A stretch of DNA of 64,000 bases from Tritrichomonas musculus (lineage: Eukaryota; Parabasalia; Tritrichomonadida; Tritrichomonadidae): contig JAPFFF010000014.1 of the NCBI GenBank assembly GCA_039105265.1, positions 1,922,001-1,986,000 on the forward strand, given 5' to 3'. Shown in pieces: positions 60,732 to 64,000 of the stretch. A program made the translations under genes and the position numbers. Each line of letters begins with the position of its first letter. Within the stretch, counting starts at the first letter, position 1. Under the pieces are notes generated by a model that saw only the letters and a program-made list of their open reading frames with translations, ran no database searches and had not been told where the DNA came from.

Positions 60732-61468
60732 AAAATCTAAGATTCAAATATTAGAATAACTGATAACGGTCATTTTTAACGTAAATAATCAGATAATCAG
60801 ATTGTGATAATTTTCATCCTATAGGACAAATTCTTTTTAAGTATACAAAATCATTATTTTAAGGATTCTTGTAGTAAGATATGTTGATGATGATAATAAT
60901 ACAAAAATGATAAAAATTATCTGATGATGAAAAAGATGGTATCATATTATTCATGTTTATCCCCAAAACTATGATTGTTCCAAGCATGTGTGATTCCACA
61001 TAACAGATACTGCAATGAAAATCGATTTTACAAATTTTTTAATATATTATTTTTTTTTTTATTGGCAAAAATAACTTCAAATAACAAAAGGAAGTCAATA
61101 TATTTACATGTGTCGTATATTTGTATCTACATAGATAATTCAAAATATCAAATTGAAAAAATTCATTAGTAAAAAAGTTGTAATAATAAACAGAAAGACT
61201 AATTGAAGTAATTAATTCAATGAACTTGCCTTTACTATTCAAATTGATTAATTATTGATCAAGAATATATTTAGCAAAATCAATATGATATCATTTAATG
61301 ACTTCAAAAAAAGCAATCTTCATTCATTTTTAAATGATTTTCTTCAAGAATATGAATCATTTCAGCATTATTACAATGAATAACCAAAAAATCCATATCG
61401 AAGAAATTTCTTAAAATATTAATATTTTAAATAGTTCATATCAAATAAAAAAAACATTTTTAATTTAT
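60732..61468. other. Intergenic
   Basis: Promoter region of the GT-C-like gene and AT-rich DNA up to the TerD-like fragment. I see no gene in it. Confidence 0.55.
60775..60780 (+). promoter_or_regulatory. AACGGT motif
   Basis: AACGGT on the plus strand (opposite the gene) about 45 bases upstream of the GT-C-like gene start; another copy of the recurrent motif. Confidence 0.35.
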
Positions 61469-61790
61469 TTAAAATAATTCATTTACTTTATTCATAAAGA
61501 AATCATTAACGAATTCATAAGACTTTTCAGGAGACCTGCCTACATAATTATATTCATTTCTCACGAACAGTCCAACAGGAACAGATTTGTATCCTTCTGG
61601 ATTGTCTACTTTATAAAACATCAACTCTTTCTTGCTCTCATAATCAACCAAACGAAAATAGCCTTCTTCTAGTCTTCCACACGATGTTGATGATGAGCAA
61701 ATTGTAACGTATTTGATAGTTGGCCCGGCTTTATCAAATGAAAAGCAAAATTCCATTTTATCTTTAATAAATCCAGGACCATCGTCTTTC
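61469..61790 (-). pseudogene. 3' fragment of a TerD-like gene
   Basis: The minus strand is open over 61469-61840 (123 residues). The part up to about 61790 reads like the C-terminal half of a TerD/stress-protein domain: an FDKAGPTIKYVTICSS strand (TerD: VDKIIFVVTIHDA) then GYFRLVDYESKKELMFYKV (TerD: AFIRLVNDDNQTEVARYDL) and a VPVGLFVRNEYNY strand (TerD: AMLFGELYRHNGEWKF). Upstream of about 61790 the DNA is instead BspA-like on the plus strand, so the N-terminal half of the domain is missing. TerD domains bind calcium and occur in bacteria and some protists. The family call is tentative. Confidence 0.4.
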
Positions 61791-62545
61791 ATTGAGTTCA
61801 AAAATGATTGGTGCAAATATGCAAAAGAACTAACAAACATTAATTTATTACCAAGCGAAAATCCATCTCTTTGTCTCTATAACAATGAATTTTTAATGAT
61901 TTTTTCGATGTCCTTCTTTTTGCACCTCGTAATATCAAAAGAATTAGAATTCCTTCTTTTATAAAAAGAATTTAAAGTTGTGCATTTGAACATTGTATTG
62001 ATATGATAAGTGTTGAATTTGAAAGTGATTCACAATTGGAAATTATGGATGAAAACGCGTTTTCTGTTATATCAATTGGAAGTATCACAATTCCATCATC
62101 TGTTTCTCGTATTGAAAAAAGTTGTTTCGATAAATGCTCAAAATTGAAAAGAGTCGATTTTCTGCCTGGTTCTCGATTGGTTTTTAATTCATTCAATCTC
62201 GCTTCCATCAACTGTGAAAGAGTTTAAAAGGAACTGGTGCTATGGCGTTTCTCATCTAACAGATATTATCATTATGGAAAGCGAGAATGAAGAGCCGAAT
62301 GTTATTTATTATGAAAATAAATTTCTTCTTGCCAAATCTGACACGAATAGTGATGCTTTTGATGTGCTGGTTTTTGCTCGTCGTGATATTGATGATGTAG
62401 TTGTTCCTTCTTTCATTAAAACAATTGTATCTTCTGCATTTGGCGATTGTATAAAACTTAAAAAAAATAAAACTAATTGATGATTATTCGTTTTCGTATT
62501 GTTCGATTGATAGCATCTTTTCAATTTTAAGCATTTTCTAAATAA
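61785..62545 (+). pseudogene. BspA-like LRR surface-protein pseudogene
   Basis: Plus-strand segments in more than one frame encode BspA-type repeats of the Trichomonas surface-antigen kind. Two homologous modules, EFKNDWCKYAKELTNINLL and EFKRNWCYGVSHLTDIIIM, are separated by IPSFIKRI, then SCAFEHCIDMISVEFESDSQ and ITIPSSVSRIEKSCFDKC. After the second module come FARRDIDDVVVPSFIKTIV and SAFGDCIKLKK. Stops and frame changes interrupt it, and neither a signal peptide nor a membrane segment is present. It is an internal fragment of a gene distinct from the intact BspA-like gene at 52508: the repeat type (with the WC module and RRDI-type linker) differs. Confidence 0.75.
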
Positions 62546-63816
62546 CATGTTTTATATTAAAACAGTTTGTAAATTCCCAACTATCAATTTAGATCACAGA
62601 GGAAAGAATTGTTATACTTTCAAATTCACATTCTTTAATGAATCATCTCCAATTTTCGTCAGTTCACTTTTATAAGATTTTGGAAGTTTGCATCATTTAA
62701 ATCGAACCATGTAATATTTGTTCAAATTTTAACTAGATTTCTGACTGTAGATTTTTATAAACAAGATTGTGATTTACTGTTTCAATATTTTTTTTTCCCC
62801 CTTAAATTTGATTTATTATAAATAGTTAAATTAAATATGCATAATAATACCCATTATTTTTAAATTATGAATGTTTTCATAACAAATCTGATACTTTATT
62901 TGTGATTTGTTATAATAAAATTACAAATTGATATAAATCATCTACCTATTATGCAGTTCAAAATAAAAATAATGTGTTTAAAGCTACAAAAATTTCTAAA
63001 TTGATCAAAATGAATGTAAAAAAAATTAAGAACAGTTAATACAAGTAAAATTGGCCTAAACGATTAATAATTCAGAAGAGCAAACTTTAATTAAATTTGA
63101 TCATATCTTTTTTTCTACCTCCAGAAATCTATTAATACTAATAAAATATTTAATCTCTCTCTTACTAAATAAAATTTGAATTTTTTAGTTAAAATTAACA
63201 ATAACAACTTGCTTTCGAAAAAATACAATAATTGTGAATTCTGCTTGAATTATTTTTATTATAATTATTAAATTATGTTTTGCATTAAACTCTCTTTTGT
63301 TTGGCAGTTTCTCAAGAATCTTTTCATCATTTTAATAAGTAACGCTTTTTTTCTTAAAAATGAGAATACATCCACGATTTTTGAACGAATCCATCTTTCA
63401 AATTTGACTTTGTTTTTAATTATACAAAATACAAAAAAATACATTAAATTTAATCAAATTAGTGGATTTTAAAAATTGTTTTAAAAATTATGTGTTATAA
63501 TCATCGTTTTGGACTTTGAATTGAAATCATCGATATTTCTGAGAGTCAGTTTCACTTTTTCAAATAAAAATAAAATTTTTTTTATCAACCATCTGAAAAA
63601 AATCTCATAGTTTTTTAAAATTCAAAGGATCAAAGAAAATTAATATAATCATTAATAACATGAAAATATTCACTATAAATCAATAAATATTAATATTAAA
63701 TAAAAATTAAAAAAACAAGTTGTTTATAACAAGCCATAATTTTGAAAGGAGTTCAATTGAAAGATTTGATAGAGCCCTCATTGATGATAGAGAATGATAT
63801 CACTTTTTTTTTTCTT
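62546..63816. other. AT-rich intergenic region
   Basis: No convincing coding sequence. A TCACTTT at 63799 region, shortly before the last gene, fits the Inr consensus. Confidence 0.5.
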
Positions 63817-64000
63817 ATGGATAATAAAGATATGAAAGAACCATTCATTGATCATGTCACAGATAGAGATGCAGAACAAATTAAAAACGACGTTGAATCA
63901 AGCAATGAAATCAATCAAACGCAATGTGATGTAAGTAAAGATGGTATTCTTATCACACATGGAGAAGATTTTAGACTTGGCGGCAGGATGCCATTTACAA
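63817..64000 (+). CDS. 5' end of an unknown gene, cut by the window
   Basis: An open frame starts with ATG at 63817 (MDNKDMKEPFIDHVTDRD) and runs to the window end without a stop, 61 codons. Composition shifts from the AT-rich intergenic background to balanced coding sequence, and the last residues (DGILITHGEDFRLGGRMPFT) look like folded protein. Highly charged N-terminus without signal peptide. Family not recognised from this part. Confidence 0.55.
   Translation, partial: MDNKDMKEPFIDHVTDRDAEQIKNDVESSNEINQTQCDVSKDGILITHGEDFRLGGRMPFT

Noticed and set aside
63275-63472. Open frame of 65 codons near the window end
   Set aside because: AT-rich composition with Phe/Ile/Leu bias, no promoter element and no homology signal.

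Overview
The window looks like nuclear DNA of a trichomonad parabasalid, most likely Tritrichomonas or a close relative of Trichomonas. The DNA is very AT-rich. Genes are long, uninterrupted by any intron I can see, and lie on both strands. TAA, TAG and TGA all serve as stops. Several genes carry a trichomonad-type initiator (TCAYTW) just before the start codon. There is a large BspA-like leucine-rich-repeat surface protein and a second, decayed one. The assignment to this lineage is inference. I see no tRNA, rRNA, CRISPR array or prokaryotic operon.

Layout. 1-5.2 kb: a CLASP-type TOG protein and the NatC subunit NAA35/Mak10, both on the minus strand. 5.2-7.3 kb: a broken helicase-bearing element. 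7.4-13.1 kb: a membrane-anchored isochorismatase-fold hydrolase, the repair nuclease XPF and an alpha-solenoid protein. 13.4-21.9 kb: RUVBL2 and a giant BEACH/WD40 protein whose BEACH domain is shortened, followed by a compositionally odd GC-richer stretch with no intact gene. 23.4-29 kb: a MyTH4-RhoGAP protein lacking the arginine finger, a STRAD-like pseudokinase and a divergent actin-related protein. 29.7-34.5 kb: an acidic protein, an ORC4-like ATPase and a HEAT-type protein. 35.5-41.7 kb: an unknown protein, a head-to-head pair (TM-anchored protein and LC8 dynein light chain), a type I membrane protein without an ATG start, and an NT-C2 protein with a long charged linker. 41.7-52.5 kb is mostly AT-rich intergenic DNA holding a 97-bp MITE, a 1.47-kb terminal-inverted-repeat element, a CK1 kinase with a C-terminal CaaX-like box and one unknown gene. 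52.5-64 kb: the BspA-like protein, a polytopic GT-C-like glycosyltransferase with decayed partial copies downstream, a BspA pseudogene abutting a TerD-like fragment, and the 5' end of another gene.

The genes are not functionally linked as an operon. Two loose themes recur: cytoskeleton and Rho-type signalling (CLASP, LC8, ARP, MyTH4-RhoGAP, NT-C2, pseudokinase, CK1) and DNA maintenance (XPF, ORC4, RUVBL2). The most unusual signals are signalling or ATPase proteins that have lost key catalytic residues, the hybrid architecture of the BspA-like surface protein (thioredoxin-like domains plus a bacterial-type LRR_5 cap), and several inverted-repeat elements in the gene-poor parts.
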